Shown: positions 42,535 to 52,731, counted from the stretch's first letter. The stretch: DNA of 64,000 nt from Enemella dayhoffiae (GCF_002250625.1 NZ_NMVQ01000001.1:62001-126000), one strand, 5' to 3'. Notes: generated from the sequence alone by a model not told the origin. Program-made: numbers and translations.

Positions 42535-44205
42535 CTAACCGGTGGTGCGGGCCGGTTCGTCGGTCTCCTCCCCGCCCGGTGGCCCACTGGTCTCGTCACC
42601 CGCGTGCGGAGCCCTCGTGTGACTGCCCACCTTGAGCCCGTGCTCGTGCCACCACAGCACCACCACCACGATCACGCCTACGCCGACGGTCGGGGTGATG
42701 ATCTCGCGCACCCGCTGGTTCCAGGCGGCCATCAGCGGGGTGTAGTCGATCACCCGGCCGAGCACGAAGGCGACGTTGAGCACCCCGGCCCGCAGCAGCG
42801 CGATCACGTCGAGCTGGGTGGCGCCGAGCAGGGCCATCGGCAGGAAATAGATCAGGTCATACCAGGCAAGCGAATAGGCCGAGGTGATCACCCAGCCGAC
42901 GGCCATCACCACGGTGGTCCGCAGGGCGATCACCAGCGGATCCCGCTCGGGTGAGGTGCCCGGCGGGGCGCCGGGAAGGGCGCGCCACGGCAGCACCCGC
43001 GACAGCATCCAGCCCAGCATCACCGCCGACCCCCAGGCGAGCACGCTGACCACGACCGACACCGCATCGGGTGAGATGAACACGTTCAGCACCCGGCGGA
43101 CCGGGGAGATCCACGACGAACCGATCACATAGCTGGCGTTCTTGGAGGCCAGCTCCAGCGCCCGCGGAAACAGGAAGATGTAGACGATCGTGTTCGGGAT
43201 CGCCGCACCGAGCATCGACAGCAGGAACTTCTTCAGCTCCCGGCGGTACGCCCACGCCATCGCCACCCCGTACAGCCCGACGGTCGCCTTGCCGGTGCAC
43301 GCGACACCGATCAGCAGCCCGGTCAGGAACGGGTTCCTGCGGATGAACAGGAATCCGGCCAGCGCCACCGCGATGGAGACCGCCTCGTTGTGCGCCCCGG
43401 TCACCACGGCCCAGATCATCATCGGGTTGAGCAGGGTCCAGATGATCGCCCGGCGCTGCAGCGCATTGTTCCCGCGCGCCATCCAGATGATCACCGTGCA
43501 AGCGGCGATGAACGCGACGCAGCAGAACAGCTGCAGCCAGAACACCACGTCGTGCAGGTTTTCCCCGCCGAGCACGTTCGCCACATATTGCATGCCATAC
43601 AGCAGCGGCCCGTAGACGTTGACCATGTCCTGCCACGGCTTCTCGGTCCACCGGATGATCGGGTCGTACATCTGCCGGAAGATCTCGGCCGGCGCCACCG
43701 AATAGGCGTCGTAGCCGAGCTTGGTCAACCGGCCGTAACCGGCGTACATCAGCACATCGGCCGAGGTCTGCGGCGGCACGGTGATGGTGATCAGGTTGAC
43801 CACCACACCGAGGATGTAGAGGTTGCGGTTGCGCGGTTTCCAGCCGACGGCGAGCGCGCGCAGGCAGATGAACGTGCCGGCCGCGCCGAGGAACAGCAGC
43901 AGATAGCACAGCATCACCACCAGCCACGGGTTCGGTTTGAGCACTCCGCCGGGGAGATACCACGGCGGCAGGATCGAGCTCCGCGGACCGATGTTGAGGG
44001 TGGTCACCGAGGGGCCGAGGAAACCGACGAACAGGGTGATCACGGTCGAGGCGAGCACCATGCCCAGCCCGAGCCGCGGGTTGCGGTGCCACGGCGTACC
44101 CGGTTTCACCTCGAACAACTGGCGGACGCCGTAGGCGAAGCGGTGCAGGACCGAACCCCGGTCGGTCGCCTGGTCGGCGGCAGCAGGCTCGGTCGTCTGG
44201 GTCAC
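42535..44205 (-). CDS. GT-C fold polyprenol-phosphate mannosyltransferase-like protein
   Basis: 556 residues, about 12 TM helices. The first exterior loop [26 protein letters not shown], with a conserved Asp near the start, fits the GT-C mannosyltransferases of the MptA/MptB type that extend lipomannan or other mannans. The sugar donor would be a polyprenol-phosphate sugar. The C-terminus is a charged cytoplasmic tail. GTG 44205 is chosen because it lies 7 nt after TAATCT; the longer frame upstream is low-complexity. Confidence 0.72.
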   Translation of the reverse strand: MTQTTEPAAADQATDRGSVLHRFAYGVRQLFEVKPGTPWHRNPRLGLGMVLASTVITLFVGFLGPSVTTLNIGPRSSILPPWYLPGGVLKPNPWLVVMLCYLLLFLGAAGTFICLRALAVGWKPRNRNLYILGVVVNLITITVPPQTSADVLMYAGYGRLTKLGYDAYSVAPAEIFRQMYDPIIRWTEKPWQDMVNVYGPLLYGMQYVANVLGGENLHDVVFWLQLFCCVAFIAACTVIIWMARGNNALQRRAIIWTLLNPMMIWAVVTGAHNEAVSIAVALAGFLFIRRNPFLTGLLIGVACTGKATVGLYGVAMAWAYRRELKKFLLSMLGAAIPNTIVYIFLFPRALELASKNASYVIGSSWISPVRRVLNVFISPDAVSVVVSVLAWGSAVMLGWMLSRVLPWRALPGAPPGTSPERDPLVIALRTTVVMAVGWVITSAYSLAWYDLIYFLPMALLGATQLDVIALLRAGVLNVAFVLGRVIDYTPLMAAWNQRVREIITPTVGVGVIVVVVLWWHEHGLKVGSHTRAPHAGDETSGPPGGEETDEPARTTG

Positions 44206-44277
44206 GCAGGCAAGATTAACGGCAATTCTTGGGCGCCTCGCGCGCAGCGCGCCCAACCCCCGCGACGCGGGATGTCG

Positions 44278-44283
44278 TACGCT
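44278..44283 (+). promoter_or_regulatory. TACGCT -10 box, leaderless promoter of arcA
   Basis: TACGCT ends 7 nt before ATG 44291. Confidence 0.5.
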
Positions 44284-44290
44284 CGCGGGC

Positions 44291-45505
44291 ATGCCTCAGC
44301 CCACCCAGCCCGGCGTACGCACCGAGGTCGGCCGGTTGCGCAGTGTGCTGCTGCACCGGCCCGGCAACGAGTTGCGGCGGCTCACCCCGCGCAACAACGA
44401 CGACCTGCTGTTCGACGGGATCCCGTGGGTGGAACGGGCCTGCGACGAGCACGACGCGTTCGCCGAACTGCTGGAGGGCCGCGGGGTCGAGGTGCTGCGG
44501 ATGACCGACCTGCTCACCGAGACCTGGGCCGATCCCGAGGCGCGCCGGTTGGCGATCGAGCACTGCTGCGACGACCTGCACATGGGTGATCGGCTGCGGC
44601 GCTACCTGTCCGCACGGTTGGCCGAGCTGGATCCGGCGGAGCTGACCGAGATCCTGGTCGCCGGGCTGCGCAACGACGAGGTGACCGGGATACGCACCTT
44701 GGTCACCGCGCTGCGCCAGCCGGAGGACTTCATCATCAACCCGCTGCCGAACCTGCTGTTCACCCGCGACTCCTCGGTCTGGGTCGGCGACCGGCCGGTG
44801 GTGACGGCGCTGGCGATGCCCGCGCGGGTCCGGGAGACCCGGCTGACCGGGTTGCTGTATGACTTCCATCCGCGGTTCGCCGACCTGCGCCAGGGGCGTA
44901 CGCCGTTGCACGGCTGGGGCGCGGAGCACCTGGAGGGCGGCGACGTGCTGGCGCTGGCCGAGGGGGTACTCGCGGTCGGGGTGGGTGAGCGGACCAGCCC
45001 GGCGGGGGTGGAGCGGCTGGCCCGCAGCCTGTTCGAGCACGAGCTGGTGCGGCGGATCGTGGTGGTACCGATCGACCAGCGCCGGGCCACCATGCACCTG
45101 GACACCATCTGCACCATGGTCGACGTCGACGCCCTGCTGATGTACCCGAACGTGGCCGGTTCGCTGACCGCCATCGAGGTACGCCCGGACGGCGAGGGCG
45201 AGCTCGCCGTGGGCCGCCCCGGGCCGTTCCTGGAGGTCGCCGCGGCCGCGATGGGGATCGACCGGCTGCGACTGATCGACACCGGACTCGACCCGGTCAC
45301 CGCCGAGCGCGAGCAGTGGGACGACGGCAACAACACCCTGGCGATCGCCCCGCGGGTCGCGGTGGCCTACGAGCGCAACACCCAGACCAACGCCCGACTC
45401 GAGGACGCCGGGATCGAGGTGCTGGCGATCGCCGGCTCGGAGCTGGGCTCGGGTCGCGGCGGCCCCCGCTGCATGTCCTGCCCGATCTCCCGGGACGATC
45501 CCTAA
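44291..45505 (+). CDS. arcA: Arginine deiminase
   Basis: 404 residues. Hydrolyses arginine to citrulline + NH3. Active-site elements: [11 protein letters not shown] (Asp), HLEGGDV (His/Glu), [12 protein letters not shown] (His, Asp), and the C-terminal nucleophile Cys in GPRCMSCPI. No arcB, arcC or arcD is adjacent, so it may serve ammonia production or arginine catabolism with genes elsewhere. Its stop codon is part of the repeat structure that follows. Confidence 0.95.
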   Translation: MPQPTQPGVRTEVGRLRSVLLHRPGNELRRLTPRNNDDLLFDGIPWVERACDEHDAFAELLEGRGVEVLRMTDLLTETWADPEARRLAIEHCCDDLHMGDRLRRYLSARLAELDPAELTEILVAGLRNDEVTGIRTLVTALRQPEDFIINPLPNLLFTRDSSVWVGDRPVVTALAMPARVRETRLTGLLYDFHPRFADLRQGRTPLHGWGAEHLEGGDVLALAEGVLAVGVGERTSPAGVERLARSLFEHELVRRIVVVPIDQRRATMHLDTICTMVDVDALLMYPNVAGSLTAIEVRPDGEGELAVGRPGPFLEVAAAAMGIDRLRLIDTGLDPVTAEREQWDDGNNTLAIAPRVAVAYERNTQTNARLEDAGIEVLAIAGSELGSGRGGPRCMSCPISRDDP

Positions 45506-45558
45506 CGCCCGTCGTAGGGCCCCTAAAGCCCGTCGAAGGGCCCCCGTCGCAGGGATCG
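45496..45558. repeat. Nested hairpins after arcA
   Basis: CGATCCCT (45496-45503, spanning the stop) pairs with AGGGATCG (45551-45558). Inside are two near-identical mini-hairpins, GCCC-GTCGTA-GGGC and GCCC-GTCGAA-GGGC. Probably a terminator built from a short repeat. Confidence 0.6.
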
Positions 45559-45626
45559 GGAGATCCCCCTCACACCAGCCACCTGAGCGGGTCGGAGAGG
45601 TCTCCCACGGGGGCACAATTGGGGGC

Positions 45627-46994
45627 ATGTGGTCCCGCACCGAACAGGTTGAGCTGGCACTGCCGATCGAGTCGGTGTGGGAGGTGCTGAGCGACCCGAC
45701 CCGGTTGCCGCAGTGGCACCACTTCTTCGAGTCCGTCGAGGTGACCGGCGGGTCGAGCCCGGTCGAAGGACGCGGCCGGTACCGACCGCGCGGCTGGGCG
45801 GGAACCCTGCACGAGCGCACCTCCGGCCGGTTCCGCTGGTCGGCGTCCTACCACCGACTGGTGCTGCGCCAGCCCCAGCCCGCCGGCGGCGTGCACGAGT
45901 TCGAGTGGTCGCTGCTGGCCACCGAGACCGGGTGCCGGTTGACCCAGCGGGTGCGGGTCAAGGGGCCCCCTTCGCCGATGTTCGCCCGGGTGGCCGGACG
46001 CCCGTCGGCCCGCTCGCTACCGCTCGATGGAGTGCGGTTGTACCGGCTGGCGGGTGGTGGGCTCGCCCCGGACGCCCTGCGCGTGGTGATGGCCGGCGGG
46101 ACCGGCTTCCTCGGGCAGCACCTGGCCGCCGACCTGGTCTGCCGCGGTCAGGAGGTGGTGCTGCTCACCCGGAAGCCGGACCCGGCGCTGCCGTTCGAGC
46201 AGGTCGCCTGGGACGCCCGGACCGTCGGCGAGTGGGCGGAGGTGTTCCGAACCGGCCGACCGCTGGCCGTGGTGAACCTCGCCGGCAAGCTGGTCGACTG
46301 CCCGCCGACCCCGGACAACGTGGCCGCGCTGCGCGACTCCCGGGTGGCCGCGACCCGGGCGCTGGTCGAGGCGACGTGCACCCAGGCGGTCCGGCACTGG
46401 CTGCAGGCGTCCACCACCGCGATCTGGTCCGACGCCGGGGACCGCCGGCTCGATGAGTCCAGCCCGCTGCCGACCGGCCAGGCGGCGCTGCCGCAGATGA
46501 CCGGGGTGGCCCAGCCCTGGGAGCGGGCGGCCGAGGGGGCGAACACCGATCACCTGGTGTGGCTGCGCACCTCGATCGTGCTCGCCCAGGACTGCCCCGC
46601 GTTCGACCGGCTGGCCGGGCTGGCCCGGTTGGGTGCTGGCGGCACCGTCGGCCCCGGCGACCAGTGGTTCTCCTGGATCCACCTGGCCGACTGGCTGGCG
46701 ATCGCCCGTTCGGCACTCGGGCTCGGTCCGGTGGAGCTGCCCAGCGGGGTGGTGGTCGCGGCCAGCCCCGAGCCGGTGACCAACGCCGAGCTGATGCGGC
46801 TGCTGCGTGCCGAACTCGCCCCGGCGCGGTTCGGCGTACCGACCCCGTCGCCGCTGCTGCGGGTCGGCGCCGTCGCCCTGCGTACCGACCCTGCGCTCGC
46901 CCTGACCGGGCGGCACGTCACCTCCAAGGTGCTCACCAACTTCCCGTACGCCTTTCCGCGGCTCGGCAGCGCGCTGCGCGACCTCCTCGACTGA
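45627..46994 (+). CDS. SRPBCC - TIGR01777 (SDR39U1) epimerase-type fusion protein
   Basis: 455 residues. N-terminal START/SRPBCC-like domain (about 1-140: LPIESVWEVLSDPTRLPQWH) fused to an extended SDR domain with the NADP-binding MAGGTGFLGQHLAADL (about 155-170). The C-terminal DUF1731-like end is present (VPTPSPLLRVGAVAL). This is the SDR39U1/YfcH family, whose natural substrate is unknown; the fused lipid-binding-like domain suggests a hydrophobic ligand. Confidence 0.85.
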   Translation: MWSRTEQVELALPIESVWEVLSDPTRLPQWHHFFESVEVTGGSSPVEGRGRYRPRGWAGTLHERTSGRFRWSASYHRLVLRQPQPAGGVHEFEWSLLATETGCRLTQRVRVKGPPSPMFARVAGRPSARSLPLDGVRLYRLAGGGLAPDALRVVMAGGTGFLGQHLAADLVCRGQEVVLLTRKPDPALPFEQVAWDARTVGEWAEVFRTGRPLAVVNLAGKLVDCPPTPDNVAALRDSRVAATRALVEATCTQAVRHWLQASTTAIWSDAGDRRLDESSPLPTGQAALPQMTGVAQPWERAAEGANTDHLVWLRTSIVLAQDCPAFDRLAGLARLGAGGTVGPGDQWFSWIHLADWLAIARSALGLGPVELPSGVVVAASPEPVTNAELMRLLRAELAPARFGVPTPSPLLRVGAVALRTDPALALTGRHVTSKVLTNFPYAFPRLGSALRDLLD

Positions 46995-47007
46995 GCTCGG
47001 CCCGGCG

Positions 47008-47013
47008 TAGGGT
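47008..47013 (+). promoter_or_regulatory. TAGGGT -10 box, leaderless promoter of mycP
   Basis: TAGGGT ends 7 nt before GTG 47021. Confidence 0.5.
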
Positions 47014-47020
47014 TGCCGCC

Positions 47021-48316
47021 GTGCGCGAGATCCAACGTTCCCTGAGCAGGCGAGGAACGAGCGCGTCGAAGGGTCGCCAGCTGGGCGCCATCCTCGCCAC
47101 CGGGCTGCTGCTCGCCGGACTGGCCGTTCCGGCGTACGCCGTCGACGGCGAGGGGGAACCGTTCGACCCGGCGATCTGCGCCGACTATGCAGCCAACGGG
47201 GCCGAGGCGGAGAAGGATCCGCACTGGGCGACCAAGCGGCTGCAGGTGGACAAGGTGCACCAGCTCGCCACCGGCAAGGGGATTCGGATCGCCGTGCTGG
47301 ACACCGGCGTGGACACCTCCCGCAACCCAGCGCTGCTGCGCGAGGGGCGGCCGACGGTGACCCGCACCTACAACTTCGCCGGCTATGACAAGGGCCCACG
47401 GGGCAACGGCAACGAGCGGCGCGCCGACTGCTCGCACGGCACCCAGGTCGCCTCGCTGATCGTCGGCACCGCGGAGCCGGGCGGTTTCGTCGGCCTCGCG
47501 CCGGACGCCGAGGTGATCTCGATGCGGACCCTGCAGAAAGCCGCACCGTCGAAGGTGAACACCGGTCAGGAGCCCGAACGGGAGCCGCTCGAGCCGACCA
47601 TCAAGGCGATCCGCAAGGCGATCGAGCTGCGCGTGGACATCATCAACATTTCGCAGCAGGGCAGCGACTCCTTCGAATACCGGCGCGCGATCACCGACGC
47701 CGCCGCCGCCGGGATCGTGATCGTCGGGGCCGCCGGCAATGAGGGCGCGTCCAACCAGGCGCCCTACCCGGGGAGCTATCGGGACGTGATCGCGGTGGGG
47801 ATGAGCGACATCAACGACCAGCCCCATCCCCAGTCGCAGTTCCACCCGCAGATGACCGTGAGCGTCGGGGCGCCCGGGGTGGCGGTGCTGGCGGCCAACC
47901 CGTCCGGACCGCAGGGCCAGTCCTGGAGCACCGTCGACGGCACCAGCTTCGCCGCCCCGCTGGTCTCGGCCACCGTCGCGCTGATGCTGGAGCGCAACCG
48001 ACGACTGACCCCGCAACAGGTACGCCGCCGGCTCGAGGCGAGCGCCGACCCACCCGCCTCGGCCGTCCCGGACAAGCAGCTCGGGCACGGGGTGATCTCC
48101 CCCTACCGGGCGCTCACCGACGTCGACTTCGCCACCCCCGGGCCGAGCCCGACGCCGCAGGGTGGCCGCGCGCCCGATCCGACCCGCCCGGCGAGCACCA
48201 CCCGCGGCGGCAAGCTGGCCGTCGTGCTCGGCGTGGCCGCTCTCGGTGGCATCGGCCTCGCCACGGCCCTCTTCGCGGCGTACCCCTCCGGCCGCCGACG
48301 CGGCTGGAAGGTCTAG
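47021..48316 (+). CDS. mycP: Mycosin, type VII secretion-associated subtilisin-like protease
   Basis: 431 residues. Signal peptide (basic stretch to about residue 20, hydrophobic GAILATGLLLAGLAVPAYA), S8 protease domain and a C-terminal TM anchor (LAVVLGVAALGGIGLATALFAAY) after a Pro/Thr linker. Catalytic triad Asp in VLDTGVD, His in DCSHGTQVASL, Ser in DGTSFAAPLVSA. Mycosins dock on the ESX membrane complex and are needed for its stability. The basic n-region is encoded by a dispersed repeat (47040-47073). GTG 47021 is leaderless. Confidence 0.92.
   Translation: MREIQRSLSRRGTSASKGRQLGAILATGLLLAGLAVPAYAVDGEGEPFDPAICADYAANGAEAEKDPHWATKRLQVDKVHQLATGKGIRIAVLDTGVDTSRNPALLREGRPTVTRTYNFAGYDKGPRGNGNERRADCSHGTQVASLIVGTAEPGGFVGLAPDAEVISMRTLQKAAPSKVNTGQEPEREPLEPTIKAIRKAIELRVDIINISQQGSDSFEYRRAITDAAAAGIVIVGAAGNEGASNQAPYPGSYRDVIAVGMSDINDQPHPQSQFHPQMTVSVGAPGVAVLAANPSGPQGQSWSTVDGTSFAAPLVSATVALMLERNRRLTPQQVRRRLEASADPPASAVPDKQLGHGVISPYRALTDVDFATPGPSPTPQGGRAPDPTRPASTTRGGKLAVVLGVAALGGIGLATALFAAYPSGRRRGWKV
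47040..47073 (+). repeat. Dispersed repeat, long variant, inside the mycP signal-peptide region
   Basis: The 34-bp element begins CCCTGAGCAGGCGAGG and ends GCGCGTCGAAGGG, the complement-like ends of the CCCTTCGACAGGCTCAGGG family with an insertion in the middle. It encodes SLSRRGTSASKG. Confidence 0.6.
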
Positions 48317-48331
48317 GGCCGCTCCCCCGCT

Positions 48332-48440
48332 GGCCATCCAGCGAACCCACGCTCACCCCACCGGCCATCCAGCGAACCCTGAGGCCATCCCCCTGACCCT
48401 CGAGGGATCGCTGGGCGGCAGGAGGGTTCGCTAGATGGCC
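48332..48440. repeat. Nested inverted repeat, AGCGAACC family (copy B)
   Basis: Two direct left arms GGCCATCCAGCGAACCC (48332-48348, 48363-48379) face GGGATCGCTGGGCGGC (48404-48419) and GGGTTCGCTAGATGGCC (48424-48440). It fills the gap between the convergent mycP and eccC genes and could act as a bidirectional terminator. Copy A is at 33476-33553. Confidence 0.75.
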
Positions 48441-48467
48441 ACAGGGAGTGCGGGGGCCCAGGTCAGA

Positions 48468-51400
48468 TCAGAACTCGGGGGCGGGGGTGTGCACCGTCTG
48501 GACCAGCACCTTGCCGGCGCGGGAGACCCAGGTACCGCGGCCGGGCGGCAGCGGGAACGGGCGGACGTCGGCGAGCAGCTGGCCCTCGTCCTTGGTACCG
48601 GACATGATCAGGCCCGGCGACTGACCGTCCTTCATCCGGGCGATGATCGCGTCGCTGAACGCGGCCCGGCCGGCGCCGCCCATGCCGCGGGCGATGATGA
48701 TGTGCAGCCCGATGTCCGAGGCCTGGGAGACCAGGTCGGCGAACGGCGACAGCGGGTTGTTCATCGAGGTGGCGACCAGGTCATAGTCGTCGACCACGAC
48801 GAAGATCTCCATGCCCTCCCACCAGGACCGGTTCCGCAGCTCCTCCTGGGAGACGTCCGGGCCGGGCAGGCGTACCCGAACGGCCTCGGCGAGGTGCTTC
48901 GCCATGTCGGTCGCCGCCTGCGAGGACGCGCAATAGCTGATCAGCTGCTCCTCGGGCACCAGTCCCAGGTGGACACGGCGATAGTCCAGCAGCAGGATCC
49001 GCGCCTCGTCGGGGGTATAGCGGGAGACGATCCCGTTCAGCACCGTGCGGATCAGCGTCGACTTGCCCGACTCCGGCGCACCGAAGGCGACCAGGTGCGG
49101 CTCGGCCACCGGGTCGAACCACAGCGGCGCCAGCTCCAGCTCGTCCACCCCGAGCGGGAAGGAGCGGTTGGTCCCGTCCCGCTCGACCATCGGCAGCTGG
49201 GCCGGGGACAGGTCGTCGGGCAGCATCCGCACCTCGGCGGCCTTCGGCCCGTGCCACGCCTGGGCGATCCGCTGCACGGAGGCCTTGACCCCTTCGGAAA
49301 GCTCTTCCACGTCGGGGTTTCCGTCGATCCGCGGGAGCGCGCTGAGCGAGTGCAACCCGTCCCGGGAGAGCCCACGACCCGGGCGCCCCTCGGGCACGCT
49401 GGCGGCCAGCTTGCGGTTGATCTCGGACTCGAAGTTGTCGCCGAGCTTCAGCTCCACCCGGCTCAGCAGCAGGTCGCGGATGTTCATCCGGAACTCCGAC
49501 CACTTGCCCGCGCTGAGCATCACGTGGATGCCGAAGCTCAGGCCCCGGTTGGCGAGCTGGGTGATCGTCGACTCGAGGTTCTCGAACTCCTGGCGCAGCG
49601 TGATCCAGCCGTCGACGACCAGGAACACGTCGCTGGCGAACCGGTCCGGCGGGATCGTGCCCTGGGCCCGGCCGCGCCGGTACGCCTGCATCGACTCGAT
49701 CCCGAGGTTGGCGAACTGGGTCTCCCGCGCGGTGAGTAGCGAGCTCAACTCGGCCACGGTCCGCTTCACCCGGTCGACGTCGAGCCGCCCGCACACCGAG
49801 CCCACATGCGGCAACCCGCGCAGCGAACCGAGCGCCCCGCCGCCGAAGTCGAGGCAATAGAAACCGACCTCGGCCGGGGTGTGCTGCAGCCCGAGCGACA
49901 TCACCGTCGACCGCAGCACCGTCGACTTGCCGCTCTGCGGACCGCCGACCACACCGAGGTGGCCACCCGAACCGGACAGGTCGATCCACATCGGGTCGCG
50001 GCGCTGCTGACGCGGGCGGTCGATCAGCCCCATCGGCGCCTGCAGTCGCCCGTGCATCCGGCGGTCGGTAGTGGTGAGCCCACGCCCCTCGACCTCGACC
50101 AGCGCACCCGCGTCGCCGAAGCTGGAAGCGTACAACTCGTCCAGGGTCGGCGGGATGTCCAGCGGCGGCAGCCACACCTTGTGCGCCGGCCAGCCCTGGC
50201 CGCGCAGCCGCCCGACGACGACGCTGAGCAGGGTCTCCTCGTCGTCATCATCCTTCTTCGCCGGCGGCGGGGGCGGTTCGGGTTCGGTCTCGGCCAACTC
50301 CTCGGGGGCCGGCGCGGTCACCTCGACCGGCACCGGTTCCGGTTCGGGCGGTTGCGGGATCGCCACCGGGCGCGGGGTGAACTCGAGCACCGGCGGCGTC
50401 CAGGTGTCGGTGAAGTCGTCGATCTCGGCGGCATCCAGCAGGTCCCCGCCGCGGACCCGGGCGCGCGGCGGTGCGGTGGTCCCCTTCCAGGCACCGGACA
50501 CGTACGCCGCCTTGAACTGCACCATGTTGGTGGTGTCGTACTTCAGATAGCCGTTGCCCGGCGCGCTCGGCAGCTCATAGGCGTCCGGTACGCCGATCAC
50601 CGTGCGGGATTCCTGCGGGGAGAAGGTGCGCAGCGCGATCCGATAGGACAGGAAGGTGTCCAGGCCGCGCAGCTTCGACTCCTCCAGTCGCTGCGAGGCG
50701 AGCAGCAGGTGTACGCCGATGGAGCGGCCGATCCGACCGATCTGGATGAACAGGTCGATGAACTCCGGACGCGCGGTGAGCAGCTCGGAGAACTCGTCGA
50801 CGACGATGAACAGGCTGGGCATCGGCGGGATGTCGGCACCGTCGAGGCGGGCCTGGTCGTATTCCTCGCGGTTCTTGATGTCGCGGTTGCGCAGCTGGGC
50901 GTTGGTCTGTGACAGCACCTCCATCCGCCGGTCGAGCTCACCGCCGATGGCGTCCTGCATCCGGTCGACCAGGGCGAGCTCGCCCTCGAGGTTGGTGATC
51001 ACCGCCGAGACGTGCGGCAGTTCCTCCAGCCCGGCGAAGGTGGCGCCGCCCTTGAAGTCGACCAGCACATAGTTCAGCTGGTCCGGCGGGTGGGTCATCG
51101 CCAGGCCGAGCACGAGCGTACGCAGGAACTCCGACTTGCCGGAACCGGTGGCGCCGATGCACAACCCGTGCGGACCCATGCCGGCCATCGCAGCCTCTTT
51201 GATGTCCAGGTCGACCGGCTGGCCGTTGACGCCGTTGCCGACCGGGATGCGCAGCCGCTGGTGCAGCGGGCGCAGTTTCCAGGCGCGCGAGGTGTCCAGG
51301 GTGGCCGGGTCGCCCACTCCGACCATCGTCGGATAATCCTTGGGTGGTTCGAAGACCGGGGCCTCGGACACCTCGCCGGTCTCCTCGACCACGGCACCGA

Positions 51401-52604
51401 GCGGCATCCGATAGGGGGCCAGCCCGCGGGCCAGCATCTCGGCGTGCACCATCGGGATCTGGTCGGCGGGGCCGATCTCGCTGCTCTGCAACCGGTTGCC
51501 GCGGCGCATGTGCGCCCGCAGCACCCCCTCGCGCACCTCGATCGCCATCGTGCCGGGTTCGATCCGGCGCGGGGCCTCGCGTACCCGAGACACCTCGACG
51601 GTGGTCGCGGTGGTCCCCGGCGCGGAGAACTGGGCGGCGTTCACCCCGTCGACGCCGTCGGTGACGACGACCACGTGCCGCAGCGTCTCGTCGGTGAGCG
51701 ACCCGACCGCTCCCTCGGCGAGCTGGGCGAGCTCGGTCAGGCCGGAGGCGAACAGGCGTACCTGCCCGACGCCGTCATGGCGATCGGGATGCTGGGCGTG
51801 CGGCAGCCACTTCACCCAGTCCCAGTGCGGCTGGTTCTCCGGCGCGATGCAGAACACGATCCGGAACTCGGTCGGCGCGTGCCAGGCGGCCATCTGCGCG
51901 ACCATCGCAAACGCCAACCGACGCGCCCCGTCCTCCTCGCCGATCAGCTGGATCAGGCGATACGACGGCAGGTCGAGCGAGGCGGGCACCGAGGTGACCC
52001 GGCGGTGGGTGTTCATGAACCGGCGCAGGGCGCCGACGGTGAGCGGTTCCAGGTCCTCGACCGGTTTCGACTCCGGCGGGGTGATCCGTTGGGCGAAGTT
52101 CTGCTGGCCGAGCCCGATCCGGATCGACCCGAAGTCGGGATCCTCGGGGCGGCGTTCCCACATCCGGCGGGTACCGGCTATGGTCCACAGCGCCTCCGGC
52201 TCGGGGTGGATGAACCGGGTCGAGCGCCGCTGGTCGGCGGCGGTGTCGCGGATCCGCTTGCGCATCTGGCCGAGATAGCGGAAATAGTCGCGGCGGGCGG
52301 CGTCGAGCTGTTGCGCCTGGTCGTCGTTGCCGCGGCCGGTCTGGGTCATCATCATGCCCAGCATCGAGATGCCGTACATCCCGCCCATCACCGCGCCCAG
52401 CGGCCCGCGCGCCCCGGCGGTGGAGGTCATCATCAGCGCCATCGCGCCCGCGCCGGCGAGCATCGGCAGCATCCGCAGCACCATGCCCCAGCTCGCCCCG
52501 GTCGCGGGCGGCGGGATCTCCGGCGGGGACTCCAGCAACAGGTCGCCGCGCGGCATCGCCGGGCCGGAGGGGCGCTTCGGCCGGTTGAAGGTGACTGTGG
52601 CCAT
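48468..52604 (-). CDS. eccC: Type VII secretion FtsK/SpoIIIE ATPase EccC
   Basis: 1378 residues, the single-chain EccC form. Two TM helices near the N-terminus (about 37-90) and three FtsK-like ATPase domains. Walker A motifs: GATGSGKS (about 485), GGPQSGKS (about 888), GAPESGKS (about 1176). Walker B of domain 1 is intact (LFIVVDEF); those of domains 2 and 3 read VVDGW and VVDDY, so domain 1 is probably the main ATPase and the others substrate or regulatory domains. It powers export of WXG100-type proteins. ATG 52604 (MATVTFNRPKRPSGP) is the conserved start; TAGTCT lies 10 nt upstream. Confidence 0.96.
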   Translation of the reverse strand: MATVTFNRPKRPSGPAMPRGDLLLESPPEIPPPATGASWGMVLRMLPMLAGAGAMALMMTSTAGARGPLGAVMGGMYGISMLGMMMTQTGRGNDDQAQQLDAARRDYFRYLGQMRKRIRDTAADQRRSTRFIHPEPEALWTIAGTRRMWERRPEDPDFGSIRIGLGQQNFAQRITPPESKPVEDLEPLTVGALRRFMNTHRRVTSVPASLDLPSYRLIQLIGEEDGARRLAFAMVAQMAAWHAPTEFRIVFCIAPENQPHWDWVKWLPHAQHPDRHDGVGQVRLFASGLTELAQLAEGAVGSLTDETLRHVVVVTDGVDGVNAAQFSAPGTTATTVEVSRVREAPRRIEPGTMAIEVREGVLRAHMRRGNRLQSSEIGPADQIPMVHAEMLARGLAPYRMPLGAVVEETGEVSEAPVFEPPKDYPTMVGVGDPATLDTSRAWKLRPLHQRLRIPVGNGVNGQPVDLDIKEAAMAGMGPHGLCIGATGSGKSEFLRTLVLGLAMTHPPDQLNYVLVDFKGGATFAGLEELPHVSAVITNLEGELALVDRMQDAIGGELDRRMEVLSQTNAQLRNRDIKNREEYDQARLDGADIPPMPSLFIVVDEFSELLTARPEFIDLFIQIGRIGRSIGVHLLLASQRLEESKLRGLDTFLSYRIALRTFSPQESRTVIGVPDAYELPSAPGNGYLKYDTTNMVQFKAAYVSGAWKGTTAPPRARVRGGDLLDAAEIDDFTDTWTPPVLEFTPRPVAIPQPPEPEPVPVEVTAPAPEELAETEPEPPPPPAKKDDDDEETLLSVVVGRLRGQGWPAHKVWLPPLDIPPTLDELYASSFGDAGALVEVEGRGLTTTDRRMHGRLQAPMGLIDRPRQQRRDPMWIDLSGSGGHLGVVGGPQSGKSTVLRSTVMSLGLQHTPAEVGFYCLDFGGGALGSLRGLPHVGSVCGRLDVDRVKRTVAELSSLLTARETQFANLGIESMQAYRRGRAQGTIPPDRFASDVFLVVDGWITLRQEFENLESTITQLANRGLSFGIHVMLSAGKWSEFRMNIRDLLLSRVELKLGDNFESEINRKLAASVPEGRPGRGLSRDGLHSLSALPRIDGNPDVEELSEGVKASVQRIAQAWHGPKAAEVRMLPDDLSPAQLPMVERDGTNRSFPLGVDELELAPLWFDPVAEPHLVAFGAPESGKSTLIRTVLNGIVSRYTPDEARILLLDYRRVHLGLVPEEQLISYCASSQAATDMAKHLAEAVRVRLPGPDVSQEELRNRSWWEGMEIFVVVDDYDLVATSMNNPLSPFADLVSQASDIGLHIIIARGMGGAGRAAFSDAIIARMKDGQSPGLIMSGTKDEGQLLADVRPFPLPPGRGTWVSRAGKVLVQTVHTPAPEF

Positions 52605-52731
52605 GGTGCTTCGCAGACTAGTCGTACGCCGGTTCGCCACGCTGGCCGAGCCGACCGGCGGCTGAGCCAGCGACCAATCCCTTCGACAGGCTCAGGGACC
52701 GCTGCGCCCGTCACCGACTAGTCTCCCGGCT
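52605..52731. promoter_or_regulatory. Divergent eccC/eccD promoter region
   Basis: Minus strand TAGTCT (52615-52620) for eccC and plus strand TAGTCT (52719-52724), 7 nt before the eccD GTG. Between them is one copy of the dispersed repeat (52679-52700). The two identical -10 boxes suggest coordinated expression. Confidence 0.6.
52679..52700. repeat. Dispersed repeat CCCTTCGACAGGCTCAGGG
   Basis: Exact copy of the 22561 element including the following ACC, placed about 20 bp upstream of the eccD -10 box. Confidence 0.75.
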
